A stretch of 51,154 nt of DNA. Source: Phoronis australis (lineage: Eukaryota > Phoronida > Phoronidae). The notes below the pieces were generated by a model, which saw only the letters and a list, made by a program, of their open reading frames with translations, was not told the origin of the DNA and made no database searches. Of the stretch, positions 35,146 through 46,559 are shown in pieces (within the stretch, counting starts at the first letter, position 1; each line of letters begins with the position of its first letter). The position numbers and the translations under genes were made by a program. Location: NCBI GenBank assembly GCA_002633005.1, contig NMRA01000249.1, positions 127,850 through 179,003 on the forward strand. Reading direction: 5' to 3'.

Positions 35146-36040
35146 CTGAAAATTTAAATGCCAGGGTTAATCATCACAGTCTTCTTTTAACATATACCAA
35201 AACTTGATCAAGTAAATCCCCGCATACAGTGTAAGTTGACTTGTTTTCTTGCTATTACACCATTAGCACTTCCTATCTTCTAACAGCTGCTTGGTAAAAG
35301 ATTATTTAATTTCAAGGGGAGACTTAAGTTGAGTTTCTTACCAGAGGAAAATTTCAAAAACATAGATTGCAGATAACAGCTCTAAAACTCTGATATTTTT
35401 ACGATGTTTCCAGCGGTGGCACAATTTACTTTGTATGCTAATATCAGCTTCTGGAATATATTTTGGACGGAAAAATCTATAGTGTGCTGCTTAGGAGTAC
35501 AAGCATTTAGGTATTCACAAGTCGTTACATGTCTGCTTTGTAAAGGAATTAAAGTACATTTTCCAATACTTCAGCGAGATAATGACACAAATCATAGCCA
35601 GTATTGTACACCAGAAGTAAAGAAGGGTAATCAGGCTGACGCCGCTGTTGAAGAAGTACATCGTGGCTTGTTCGTAATTGATCACAGGTCACATGCACTG
35701 ATGATGATAATACAGAGTTTGTACATATATTCATGTGACATATTCGTTAAGAGAGACTTCGGAGGGAGAAGTCGGATTCCTTCAGTTTACAAAACTTTGC
35801 TGACCTAACTCAGTAGTGTCGTTTATTAAGATCTCGACCGTTTTGGTAACGGTAAGTAGTCAGATGTCCTATCCGCCATTTCTTGGAACTCCTGCACCGA
35901 ATTGCGGCATAAGAGAACGGGCTGAGGTACATTTAGATAAGGAAATTCATTGTTAAATAATTTTTATTCAATTTTAGAATAACAGTCGTCGTCTCAGATG
36001 AAGATAAACACCCATTTTATTTCTCAAACCCCCATTATAC

Positions 36041-36208
36041 CTAGACATGTGAAATTGTTGCAAGCGCGAGCCATCAACGAATCACCGGAACATTCCGCAA
36101 ACTTATCCTCTGACGTTGAGTTACACTTCCTTGTTCTTATCTGTATTCCCCCTCCGCAGCTGGCGTTGCAGTGGCTCCACGAATTCCAATTAGACCAACT
36201 ACTGTTTT
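36041..36208 (-). CDS. TSP1 domain exon, array copy 5 (type B)
   Basis: 168 bp, acceptor attTAAATTTTCAG, donor GTATAA, phase 1-1. Type B differs from type A by NSSWSNWNSW at the start and SEDKF instead of SGNKF in the middle. Its DNA is identical or nearly so to 38473-38640. Six cysteines, four sequons. Confidence 0.9.
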
Positions 36209-37410
36209 CTGAAAATTTAAATGCCGGGTTAAACATCACAGTCATGCATATACAGTTGTTTCAAACCTGATCGAGTGAATCCACGCATACTGTGTAAGTT
36301 GACTTGTTTACTTGGTATTACACTATTAGCACTTTCTATGTTCTAACATGTGCTTGGTAAAAGATTAATTAATTTCTAGCCGAGATTTAAGTCACGTTTT
36401 TACTAGAGAAAAATTTCAAAAAATATACATAGATTGTAGACAACTGCTTCAAAACTCTGATATATTTACGATATTTCCAGGGGTGGCACAATTTACTTTG
36501 CATGATAATATCAGCTTCTGCAAAGTATTTTTGGACGGGAAAATCTAGTATATAATGTACTACATAGGAGTACAAAATAAAGCACATAGGTAATATCAAA
36601 TCGTCACGTCTACCTTGTAAAGAAATTATAGTACATTTTGCAATAGTTCAGAGAGATAATGACACAATTCATAGCCAGTATTGTACACCAGAAGTAAAGA
36701 AGGGTAATCAGGCTGTCGCCGCTGTTGAAGAAGTACATCGTGGCTTGTTCGTAATTGATCACAGTTCACATGCACTGACGATAATAATACAGAGATTGTA
36801 CGTATAGTTCATTTGACATAGTCGTTAAGAGAGACCCCGGATGCAGAAGGCGGATCTATTCAGTTTACAAATTTGATCATCTCACTGTCTTTTATTAAGG
36901 TCTCGACCTCTCAATGTATTTGGTGTTAAGGTGGCATTATAAAACTGCATTGTCCCTACGACGCCAACTTTTGTTTTAGATCACTAGTTATCGGCAAGAA
37001 ATTTGGTCTGAACATTTCCTAACTCATATGAACAATAATTTCTGTGTTTGCAATGAACTGAAATTTCGTTATTTCTCGTGATACAATGTGGAGCGGATAA
37101 AATGACACGACAAGACAAGCCCACTTGTATATCCTGATTCCATGCAATAATTAGTCGTCATTTTTAAGCCCTGACAACCGTCTCTAATTCACTAAGGTGC
37201 ACCATGAGACCGTTTTGGTAACGGTAAATGGTTAGATATCCTATCCGCCTTCTCATGGAACTCCCATACCAAATTGCAATTTAAGAGAACAGGTTCGGGT
37301 ACATTTTGATGAGGAAATTTATTGCTAAATAATTTTATTCAATTTCAGAAGAATAGTCATTGTCTCAGATGAATAAAACATCCCTTCCATTTCTCAAACG
37401 CCCATTATAC

Positions 37411-37578
37411 CTAGACATGTGAAATTGTTGCAAGCGCGAGCCATCAACGAATCACCGGAACATTCCGCAAACTTATTCCCTGACGTTGAATTACACTTCC
37501 TTGTTCTTATCTGTATTCCCCCTCCGCAGCTGGCGTTGCAGTGGCTCCACGAAGTCCAATCAGACCAACTAGTGTTTT
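37411..37578 (-). CDS. TSP1 domain exon, array copy 4 (type A)
   Basis: 168 bp, same splice signals and sequence as the exon at 34978 (2,433 bp away). Intact, phase 1-1. Starts NTSWSDWTSW and ends NNFTCLG. Confidence 0.9.
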
Positions 37579-38472
37579 CTGAAAATTTAAATGCCAGGGT
37601 TAATCATCACAGTCTTCTTTTAACATATACCAAAACTTGATCAAGTAAATCCCCGCATACAGTGTAAGTTGACTTGTTTACTTGCTATTACACCATTAGC
37701 ACTTCATATCTTCTAACAGCTGCTTGGTAAAAGATTATTTAATTTCAAGGGGAGACTTAAGTTGAGTTTCTTACCAGAGGAAAATTTCAAAAACATAGAT
37801 TGCAGATAACAGCTCTAAAACTCTGATATTTTTACGATGTTTCCAGCGGTGGCACAATTTACTTTGTATGCTAATATCAGCTTCTGGAATATATTTTGGA
37901 CGGAAAAATCTATAGTGTGCTGCTTAGGAGTACAAGCATTTAGGTATTCACAAGTGGTTACATGTCTGCTTTGTAAAGGAATTAAAGTACATTTTGCAAT
38001 AGTTCAGCGAGATAATGACACAAATCATAGCCAGTATTGTACACCAGAAGTAAAGAAGGGTAATCAGGCTGACGCCGCTGTTGAAGAAGTACATCGTGGC
38101 TTGTTCGTAATTGATCACAGGTCACATGCACTGATGATGATAATACAGAGTTTGTACATATATTCATGTGACATATTCGTTAAGAGAGAATTCGGAGGGA
38201 GAAGTCGGATTCCTTCAGTTTACAAAACTTTGCTGACCTAACTCAGTAGTGTCGTTTATTAAGATCTCGACCGTTTTGGTAACGGTAAGTAGTCAGATGT
38301 CCTATCCGCCATTTCTTGGAACTCCTGCACCGAATTGCGGCATAAGAGAACGGGCTGAGGTACATTTAGATAAGGAAATTCATTGTTAAATAATTTTTAT
38401 TCAATTTTAGAATAACAGTCGTCGTCTCAGATGAAGATAAACACCCATTTTATTTCTCAAACCCCATTATAC

Positions 38473-38640
38473 CTAGACATGTGAAATTGTTGCAAGCGCG
38501 AGCCATCAACGAATCACCGGAACATTCCGCAAACTTATCCTCTGACGTTGAGTTACACTTCCTTGTTCTTATCTGTATTCCCCCTCCGCAGCTGGCGTTG
38601 CAGTGGCTCCACGAATTCCAATTAGACCAACTACTGTTTT
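38473..38640 (-). CDS. TSP1 domain exon, array copy 3 (type B)
   Basis: 168 bp; the twin of 36041-36208 at 2,432 bp distance. Intact, phase 1-1, SEDKF type. Confidence 0.9.
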
Positions 38641-39848
38641 CTGAAAATTTAAATGCCGGGTTAAACATCACAGTCATGCATATACAGTTGTTTCAAAACC
38701 TGATCGAGTGAATCCACGCATACTCTGTAAGTTGACTTGTTTACTTGGTATTACACTATTAGCACTTTCTATGTTCTAACATGTGCTTGGTAAAAGATTA
38801 ATTAATTTCTAGTCGAGATTTAAGTCACGTTTTTACTAGAGAAAAATTTCAAAAAATATACATACTTTAGATTGTAGACAACTGCTTCAAAACTCTGATA
38901 TATTTACGATATTTCCAGGGGTGGCACAATTTACTTTGCATGATAATATCAGCTTCTGCAAAGTATTTTTGGACGGGAAAATCTAGTATATAATGTACTA
39001 CATAGGAGTACAAAATAAAGCACATAGGTAATATCAAATCGTCACGTCTACCTTGTAAATAAATTATAGTACATTTTGCAATAGTTCAGAGAGATAATGA
39101 CACAAATCATAGCCAGTATTGTACACCAGAAGTAAAGAAGGGTAATCAGGCTGACGCCGCTGTTGAAGAAGTACATCGTGGCTTGTTCGTAATTGATCAC
39201 AGTTCACATGCACTGATGATAATAATACAGAGATTGTACGTATAGTTCATTTGACATAGTCGTTAAGAGAGACCCCGGATGCAGAAGGCGGATCTATTCA
39301 GTTTACAAATTTGATCATCTCACTGTCTTTTATTGAGGTCTCGACCTCTCAATGTATTTGGTGTTAAGGTGGCATTATAAAACTGCATTGTGCCTACGAC
39401 GCCAACTATTGTTTTAGATCACTAGTCATCAGCAAGAAATTTGGTCCAAACATTTCCTTATTCAGATGAATAATAATTTCTGTGTTTGCAATGAACTGAA
39501 ATTTCGTTATTTTTCGTGATACACTGTGGAGCGGATAAAATGACATGACAAGACAAGCCCACTTGTATATCCTGATTCCATGCAATAATTAGACGTCATT
39601 TTTAAGCCCTGACAACCGTCTCTAATTCACTAAGGTGCACCATGAGACCGTTTTGGTAACGATAAATGGTCAGATGTCCTATCAGCCTTCTCATGGAACT
39701 CCATTACCAAATTGCACTGTAAGAAAACAGGTTCGGGTACATTTAGATGAGGAAATTTATTGCTAAATAATTTTATTCAATTTCAGAAAAATAGTCATTG
39801 TCTCAGTTGAAGATAACAACCCTTTCATTTCTCAAACACCCACTATAC

Positions 39849-40016
39849 CTAGACATGTGAAATTGTTGCAAGCGCGAGTCATCACAGAATCACCAGTACA
39901 TTCCGCAAATTTATCCCCTGTCTTTAAATTACACTTCCTTGTTCTTATCTGTATCCCCCCTCCGCAGCTGACGTTGCAGTGGCCCCAGGAAGTCCAGTTA
40001 GACCAATTACTGTTTT
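39849..40016 (-). pseudogene. TSP1 domain exon, array copy 2, with lost splice acceptor
   Basis: The 168-bp coding body is intact (SNWSNWTSWGHCNVSCGGG .. RKCNLKTGDKFAEC .. ACNNFTCLG) and the donor GTATAG is fine. Upstream of the exon, however, the sequence reads acatttccg where all sister exons have ..tttcag, so the AG acceptor is missing. The nearest AGs do not restore phase 1: the one in aaaacag lies inside the exon, and aaaaag lies about 38 bp upstream. The exon is therefore predicted to be skipped, which is harmless to the frame because it is 1-1. It has also lost a sequon (NLK for NST). Confidence 0.75.
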
Positions 40017-40079
40017 CGGAAATGTAAAAGAACAGGTTAAACATCATAGTTATCTTTTTACAGTGATTCAAAAACTTGA

Positions 40080-42034
40080 TCCACCGAATTCACGCATAAT
40101 TTAATTTGGTTACTTGCTATTATACCATTAGCCTTCCCTTTAATAAATCAAGCAAATATTCATCTTACGGACCAGTACCTGATTGTGTCTCAGAATGGAC
40201 CCAATCTCTGGTAAGTTATTTCCGAACTAGCGTTATTTACATGTACATGTATAGGTGTCGTCTGACGAGATTTTGAATAAAGTTTTCGATCAATCTCCAA
40301 ACCTTTGTGAGTAGACGAGAGAACAAGAGATATTTTTGTTACACATGTCTATGTTCATCAGTGGTAGTTAGTATCTACACTTATCAATAGGCTTCACGAC
40401 AGCAAGGATCAATTGCTACCTGAAAAGTGACTTTACGCTGAAAATAAAGATTTTCTCTTCCACCCGAAACAACTATTTCTGAACAACAATTTCACATCAT
40501 CTCAGCAAAAGTTCATAATCTATGTGAAAACCCATCAATTGCTTTATTGAGATATTTTTCATAAATCATGTCTACACTGTTATATGTTAACAGCTACTTG
40601 GTAAACGATTAATGAATTGCAAGGTAAATTTTCATGAAGCCTTTCATGTAGATTGTCATCAAGGGAGAGTTAAGCAGGACCTAAATAAATATGAGCACTC
40701 CCCTAGAACTTTCGCATTATTTCCAGGTTCTCATTCACTCCGTCGCATACACTCGCTTGGACAACCGAGCTCAGAGGAGTAAGCGACACATTTAGACCTA
40801 GCTAAAATCTAGCCAAGATCACATGTTCTCAATTAAAATACACGGGAATATCTCGTGTAATCTCGCAAAATCTTGCTTCCTACACTTACTGAACTCTACC
40901 CAGATTTATAAGTCCGATACTTTCACTTTATTCCCACCCGTGGCGGACTTTACTATGCTAAAACCAACTTCCGGTCGGTGTTTTCGGACAAGAAATTCTG
41001 GTATCTAAATTACGTCCCACTCCAGGAGGACGTAATATACAGTAAAGGTTTTCGGAACTGACAAGTCGTTCAACTACTACTTTCAAGATTCAAAGTACAT
41101 TTCGCAGTACTTCAGTAAGAATTCGAAAGTCGAGTTCTGCCGACAAAAATCAGTCATCTTGTGTTTATAACGGAAGAAAAGCAGGCTAAATCGTCACTTG
41201 CAGGTGCCAATATTGAAGAATGATTTGCTTGTTCGTATTTACCACACATCATGTGTATTGAGTACGATTATTCAGAGTCGGTGATTCATGTGACTTTGGT
41301 TGTGAGGAGAGAGACCTCAGATTATGAACGATGCTGACTCAACCTTTGTTGATAAACAGTCTGGATCCTCCATTGTATTGGCATCAAGGTGACTTTAAAC
41401 CTGCATTGCACTAAAGAAGCCATACTTAGAATGAGTCCATTCACTCTCAAGAGATTTGATCTGAACATTTCTTTACTCAAATGGGTTTGTAATGAAATAG
41501 TATTTCGTTATTTCTCACGATTCTATGCAGAGCGCAAAAACTGACAAGCCAAAGAGTAGAGCCTCGCTTCAGGGAATAACGAACCGCCAATTCTTTTGGA
41601 GCCATGAAATCATATGTAACTTGACTAAAAGCATCTTGAGATCCTTTTTATAACAATAAATTGTCTCAACAAAAATTTATTTTGACGACAAAAACGGTTT
41701 TTTATTACCGCTTAAAATAACTTCAATGAGTTATTCTAGTTCACAAGACTTGAGCTACATATACATGTACAGTTCCAAACTTAGTGATTTCCGGAGGAGC
41801 CTTTGTGATACTTAATTTAAGCATCTTGCCTGCTGATTAGACGTAATGTCTGCCTCCTCTTGATGGAACTCCTACACCAAACTGCGGTATGTTCAACGTG
41901 ATGCTCAGGTACATTCAGATGACGAAATTTTTTGGTAAATTACCTTTGTTCAATTTCGGAATAACAGGCATTGTCTCAGACGAAGACACATGCATCAACC
42001 CATTTCAATTATCACACGCCCACTACATGTATAC
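40080..42034. other. Diverged intron unit of the TSP1 array
   Basis: Longer than the other introns (about 2 kb). Recognisable diverged unit blocks occur at about 40925-41330 (CCCGTGGCGGACTTTACTATG, AAAGTACATTTCGCAGTACTTCAG, GTGATTCATGTGAC), where a TSP1 exon would be expected on the minus strand but none is readable. This suggests loss of one exon or insertion of extra sequence (40150-40900). Confidence 0.5.
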
Positions 42035-42202
42035 CTGGACATGTGAAATTGTTGCAAGCGCGAACCATCAAAGAATCACCAGTACATTCCAAAGATTTGT
42101 TCCCTGACGTTGAATTACACTTCCTTGTTCTGATCTGTATCCCCCCTCCGCAGCTAGCGTTGCAGTGGCTCCACGAGGTCCAATTTGACCAACTAGGGGT
42201 TT
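42035..42202 (-). CDS. TSP1 domain exon, array copy 1
   Basis: 168 bp, acceptor cacttttcag, donor GTATAC (exon end CCAG rather than CTAG), phase 1-1. Starts TPSWSNWTSWSHCNASCGGG, then RKCNSTSGNKSLEC, ends NNFTCPG. It keeps all six cysteines and has five possible sequons. Its sequence is intermediate between the recent array copies and the exon at 48490. Confidence 0.9.
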
Positions 42203-43170
42203 CTGAAAAGTGCAAGAACGACTTCACTTTCCATTAAGAAGGTTATGAAATTAATCAATCGAAAACATGCATAATTGTATTTGATTACTTGCTATTACGC
42301 CGTTAGTACTTCCTGTAAGAGGACAAAGCAATATTCATTGAACAGGGCAGTTCCTGGCAGTGTCACAAAGTACAGTTATTAGTTCCTGTCATTCCTGTGT
42401 AGATTGTTGTTTAACTGCGCGCTTCCATTAATGACGTGTGTCGATTTGCCACTCTGTGAACGTTTTTAATAGCTCCAAACCTTTGAGTTGACGAGAGAAA
42501 AAGAGTTCTGTTTTGTTTCACATATTTATGTGATCCAGTGGTAGTTAATACATAAATGTGTCAATAGTATTTAGGACCGCAATGATCCGTTTCTAAACGC
42601 TAAGAGGCTTTTAAGCATGATTATTGCTTTGGCCTCAATTTTAAGTCTTAAAAGAATGAAAACTGAGATTTCGCCTTACGCTCCAAAACAACTATTTCTG
42701 AACAAAGAGTTTACCTCACCTCAACAAAAGCAAAAGCTATACATGTATACTGACACATACCCGTAATTGTTGCTTCCTCAGATAATTTCCACGAATCACT
42801 CCTAAACTGTTACGTGCCATCATTTGATTGGCAAAATATTCGGTAATTAGCATTAGTCAAGAGTCTTTTCATGAAACCATGAATTGCAGACTACAGATTG
42901 AAACCTCCAATATTTTTTACGAAATTCCGAGCCGTGGCGCCGTTTACTTCTCATACTAATATAAGCTCCCGTTTTCGGAGAAAAGTCTGGTATAATTTGT
43001 TGCGTAGTGCAAAGTTAAACATTTCTTTGGCATTTGACAAGTCATTACATGTCTTCTAAGCTATAATAACTGTGGCTGCAATCCAGGAAACTTCAAAATG
43101 TAGTGACACAAAACATTGTCAACGGGTACGACGCCAGTTGATGACGCATTCTCGACATTCATTACTCTTT

Positions 43171-45240
43171 CGCAAGAGCGAAATAAGACCCTGGTTCTAT
43201 CCAGGAGGTAAATTTCCTGTAGCAAAGCTATTATGAAATGAGGAAATGTCTTGCCATAAAACCAATTAAACTCAACTGATAAGGCGTTACGTCAGGATGG
43301 TTTGCCATTTTTCACATTTTTATTACAGCTAAAGCTTCCATAACAAATATTGATCCCGCCAGGTCAACTCCTTAGAAAATCTAATTGGCTCTCGTTAACT
43401 TCTACCGGCTTACAGAACAACCGATGTGGTACCCGGTTAAGCCCAAAAAAGTATAAAATCCTGAGTCACCATTATAAAAATCTCAAAGTTATTGATATTA
43501 ATTTAAACTTTGAAATAAGGAAGACTGGAAGTAAAAAACCACTGTGTTCAAATTTTGTAATAAAGAGGTGGGAAAATATGATGCAATAGTTGCTTATTCT
43601 AGATGAAAAAGACGCCTCTTACGCACAAGAAGCAATAATGAAATTTTTTTTTTGAAATTCTAAAAATAGGTGTCTCGAAGGCAACCAATATAGAATATGT
43701 TGTGACGAAAAAATATAGAACGTTTCTACGTTTTGAAAATCCCTTATGCCCCAAAAATTCATGGAAAATTGTTAACTCATTCATTTTATGACTGCATAAT
43801 AAAAACTCAAACCCCGAAAAACACAGCCCCCCTCTACACACAATAGTCAGTACAAAAACCGGCATTACCAACAAACCGTGTACCTAAGTGACTCGTTCAA
43901 AAGGTGAGAAACAATGAGGAAAACATCGAACGTTCGAGCTGGTGATGATTTTGCAAGACTTTCGATGGACAAGTAAGTGTGCTGTTTGTAAAATGTTCAG
44001 TTACTGGTATACACGCTTAGAGCTTTCACTGAGTAACTGGTCTCAGTCGGCATACTTCAGACCCGAATCAATTTGAAGAGAGAAAATTCGATCAGCTGTC
44101 CAATTTTTGTTCTGGGATGTGTTGTCACATGGTTACTCCAGCTTATTGATTTACGCTGGTCCAGGTTAGATAGATTTCAACAAGCAAACAGTCTACATGT
44201 AGCTATTGGTGTAAAGAATTGTCCTGGGGAGACAGAAGTTTGTAGGATGTGTTAGGGACATGCTGCCCACTGTCCCTCACCTGGTCATGCCAATAGCTTT
44301 ATTAGAATGCTCATTCCCCTGTTGGTCCTAGTGAGTACAGTGGGTGGTGAGTCTCAGTCAACATGGCTATATTTGAGAATATCTACAAATAAATAGTTTT
44401 GCTTTTTTTCTAATAATGTGACTACTGAGCACCTACATATGCCCATGCAACCGTATGTTGATATTTCGCACTCCATTAAGTTTCAAAATAAAGAATAGTT
44501 GTGGCAAAAAGAAGCTTATTCAGTTATTGATAGCCAAATTTTCTCTGTACTCATATATTAGACTGTGCAAGTTAGGAAAAAATCCTTTCCTGCAGCCTAC
44601 ATGGTCCAACCACATTATTTGAACCCACAACCTTAAAAAATTGCCAATCACGTCACATGTTTGGAGCACAATTCCGTCAGTTTGATCATTGTAGTATGAT
44701 TGTCACTTACTTAGAGACGTGGTAGGTTGTTTGTCAACTTTTCGACCTGTTCCGCCAGGTCTTTGTCAATGAATGAGGGTTTCCCGCGTTTCGAATTTTT
44801 GACTGGAATACATGGGAGGTAAGCGGAGGCCTCGGTCTCGATTCAAGAGGGGGCGCTGAATGTTGATGTTTATTGACTCTTTTAGCTCGCGAGCATATCA
44901 GTGTTGTTCTTTGGCTAAGATCCTGGATGAGGCAACAGAGATGGAATGTCCAGTCGCCAACATGTGTTGTTGGTCTCTTGCGTCACCAAGATCCTAAACT
45001 GCTCCCGACCTACCAACACCGTTATACATGTACTTTACCAAATGGTGGTTTTCTTTGCACTGTATCTTTGGTTTCAGAGTTTCAGTGCTCAATTATATTC
45101 TAACTTTTCACATCTTTTAGACGTGCTGGCTACACATGTACTTCAATAAAAATTTCTTCGAAAACGGCTGTTTGCGAAGACCGCAACATGAGTCAACACA
45201 CGTAAGTGGCTCAGAGTCTGATTTATGGCTGAGTAGGATT
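43171..45240. other. Intronic interval, nothing recognised
   Basis: AT-rich with an oligo-T/A tract near 43650. Small open frames (43350-43589 +, 43599-43874 -) show no motif. TACATGTA occurs at 44194 and 45025. Confidence 0.4.
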
Positions 45241-46340
45241 AAAGGATAATGCCACCCAAAAACAACCTAATTTGTATCAATTTAGATCGAGTAGTTCTAC
45301 TCCATAACGACACGTACGGTTGCGTTACCTGACGGCGGCGGAGGTGTTGCAATTATCCAATGACGTCATCGGTTTCACACGCAGTCTGTTCAGCAGTTCA
45401 CAACACGGGTTACTGGTGTAAGCTTATCGCTTGAAGTCATCGTTTAACACCAATAAATCATCAAACTTCGATGTAAAACCCTTAAAAATACACCGAGTTC
45501 TTTTATTTAGCTCTTACGGATTTATTGGTATTTGGACACACCGTAGCCTACACAGTTCGGCAGGCCAATAAAGGTCCGTAGCAGGAGTTCGGGGTCTGTT
45601 CGGAGATAATTTCGAAGTATTTTCCGTGAGATACTGACAGGAGAACCTAGATCTGTGTTGTTTAGACTTGTGATTTTTTAGTTCTAAACACAAAACGCTT
45701 GATATCCTGGCCAGTGGCTCGGAGCCCGATCAGGCTCGTCATGGCCGGTCGGATTGACTCGTTATCCCGGCCAGTGGCTCGCGGAAACTGATCAAACATC
45801 ACGAACATAAACCAGCCAAAGTTCAGTGGAAACTAAACTTCCAGTCAAGAAAATACTATAAGAGCTAGAGAGCCTAAGTAATGTGCACGTAATTATGTTG
45901 GTGAATTAGCCACGAAACTGCAAATCTACTTACTCGTCGGGGGCCGCGAATTCAGGTTCCGCTTTGGCCACAACACCGACAGGGCAGAAGTTGTACATTG
46001 ACAATCATTATTTGAGTAATGTAAATGAAAATAAAGATTCCCCTAACACCTGGCCGTGGGATGGAAATCGAGTTGTTTCACAACTGTTGCTGCCAGCAAA
46101 AAGGCACTAAATTAGCATGAGCTCACACGGCCTCGGTGACCCGTCAATTAGTTTTATTGCACCTAAAGCTGGTAACGCAGTGATTTATTGCTGGCTTCTC
46201 AAATCATTTGCTCTCACGAAAACTCCAAAGGCATTACAAATTGCATATAATGAGACAGACTTTGTTTGAGTTTTATATAAGTATTGGTTAAGGTGAGATT
46301 AATTCATTTTGATACAGAACGCTCAGTAATAAACGCGAGC
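45241..46340 (+). promoter_or_regulatory. GC-richer flank upstream of P2X7-like ORF; possible transposon end
   Basis: From TTAAAGGATAATGCCACCC at 45238 the base composition becomes richer in GC/CpG than the surrounding intron, including TGACGTCATCGG (a CRE-like TGACGTCA at about 45361-45368) and a partial 60-bp direct repeat (CCTGGCCAGTGGCTCGGAGC at about 45706; CCCGGCCAGTGGCTCGCGGA at about 45766). It could be the promoter of the ORF at 46341 or the left end of a DNA transposon; no matching right terminus was found. Confidence 0.3.
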
Positions 46341-46554
46341 ATGGCAACTCGCAATCCCGACTTAGGACGAGAGCTAGAGCTCATCAGTTCCGACTTTGCA
46401 GGTGGATCGTTAAGTTTTACAGGCTATCAATTCGAACAGGAATACAGTGATGAAGAAATACTAGAGAAGCGCCGTGAACAAGCTCAGACAACGGAACGTA
46501 CGGAGTTATTTGGTAAGCCGGTCATAATGAACGGAATATTTTGCGACGTACATT
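46341..46554 (+). CDS. First-exon-like ORF resembling P2X7-like transposon protein N-terminus
   Basis: ATG at 46341 in good context (gcgagcATGGC) opens MATRNPDLGRELELISSDFA and leads to an acidic YQFEQEYSDEEILEKRREQA stretch. This layout resembles the acidic N-terminus ([Y/F]xFEPEYSDEEL) of cnidarian proteins that continue into a Cys-rich P2X7-like C-terminal domain. A consensus donor GTAAGT follows at 46555 and a second possible donor GTAAGC at 46513. The Cys-rich part (WCxCGxC) was not found downstream before 48.5 kb, so this is either the isolated first exon or a remnant. It lies antisense inside the WSC/TSP1 gene region. Confidence 0.4.
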
Positions 46555-46559
46555 GTAAG

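Larger units (their letters stand above)
34978..39843. repeat. 2,433-bp direct tandem duplication (two A+B exon pairs)
   Basis: 34978-37410 and 37411-39843 align colinearly. From the start to roughly 36950/39390 the two copies differ only at scattered single bases and a few small indels, and even a 134-codon open frame in the intron (35404-35808 / 37837-38241) is retained in both. Beyond that point the copies diverge visibly. The lower-coordinate flanks (34750-34977 versus 37190-37410) are also diverged. Confidence 0.9.
33440..43170 (-). repeat. Tandem array of TSP1-exon/intron units
   Basis: Seven TSP1 exons (33621, 34978, 36041, 37411, 38473, 39849, 42035) recur with alternating spacing of about 1.36 and 1.06 kb, then 2.2 kb. 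Their introns are also related: each unit shows, in order, ATTTCCAG..GTGGC, TTTTGCAATAGTTCAG, a block around TTCGTAATTGATCACA, AGAGAGACC.., and GGTGCACCA. The repeating higher-order unit is a dimer of about 2.43 kb. Units towards 41-43 kb are the most diverged and the last (about 42.9-43.17 kb) lacks a recognisable exon. Confidence 0.85.

Noticed and set aside
35404-35808. 134-codon ORF (and its twin at 37837-38241) as an independent gene
   Set aside because: It lies in the intron of the TSP1 array, is full-length only in the two newest copies, has no recognised domain, and older copies are shorter or broken. Kept only as a finding about a shared core.
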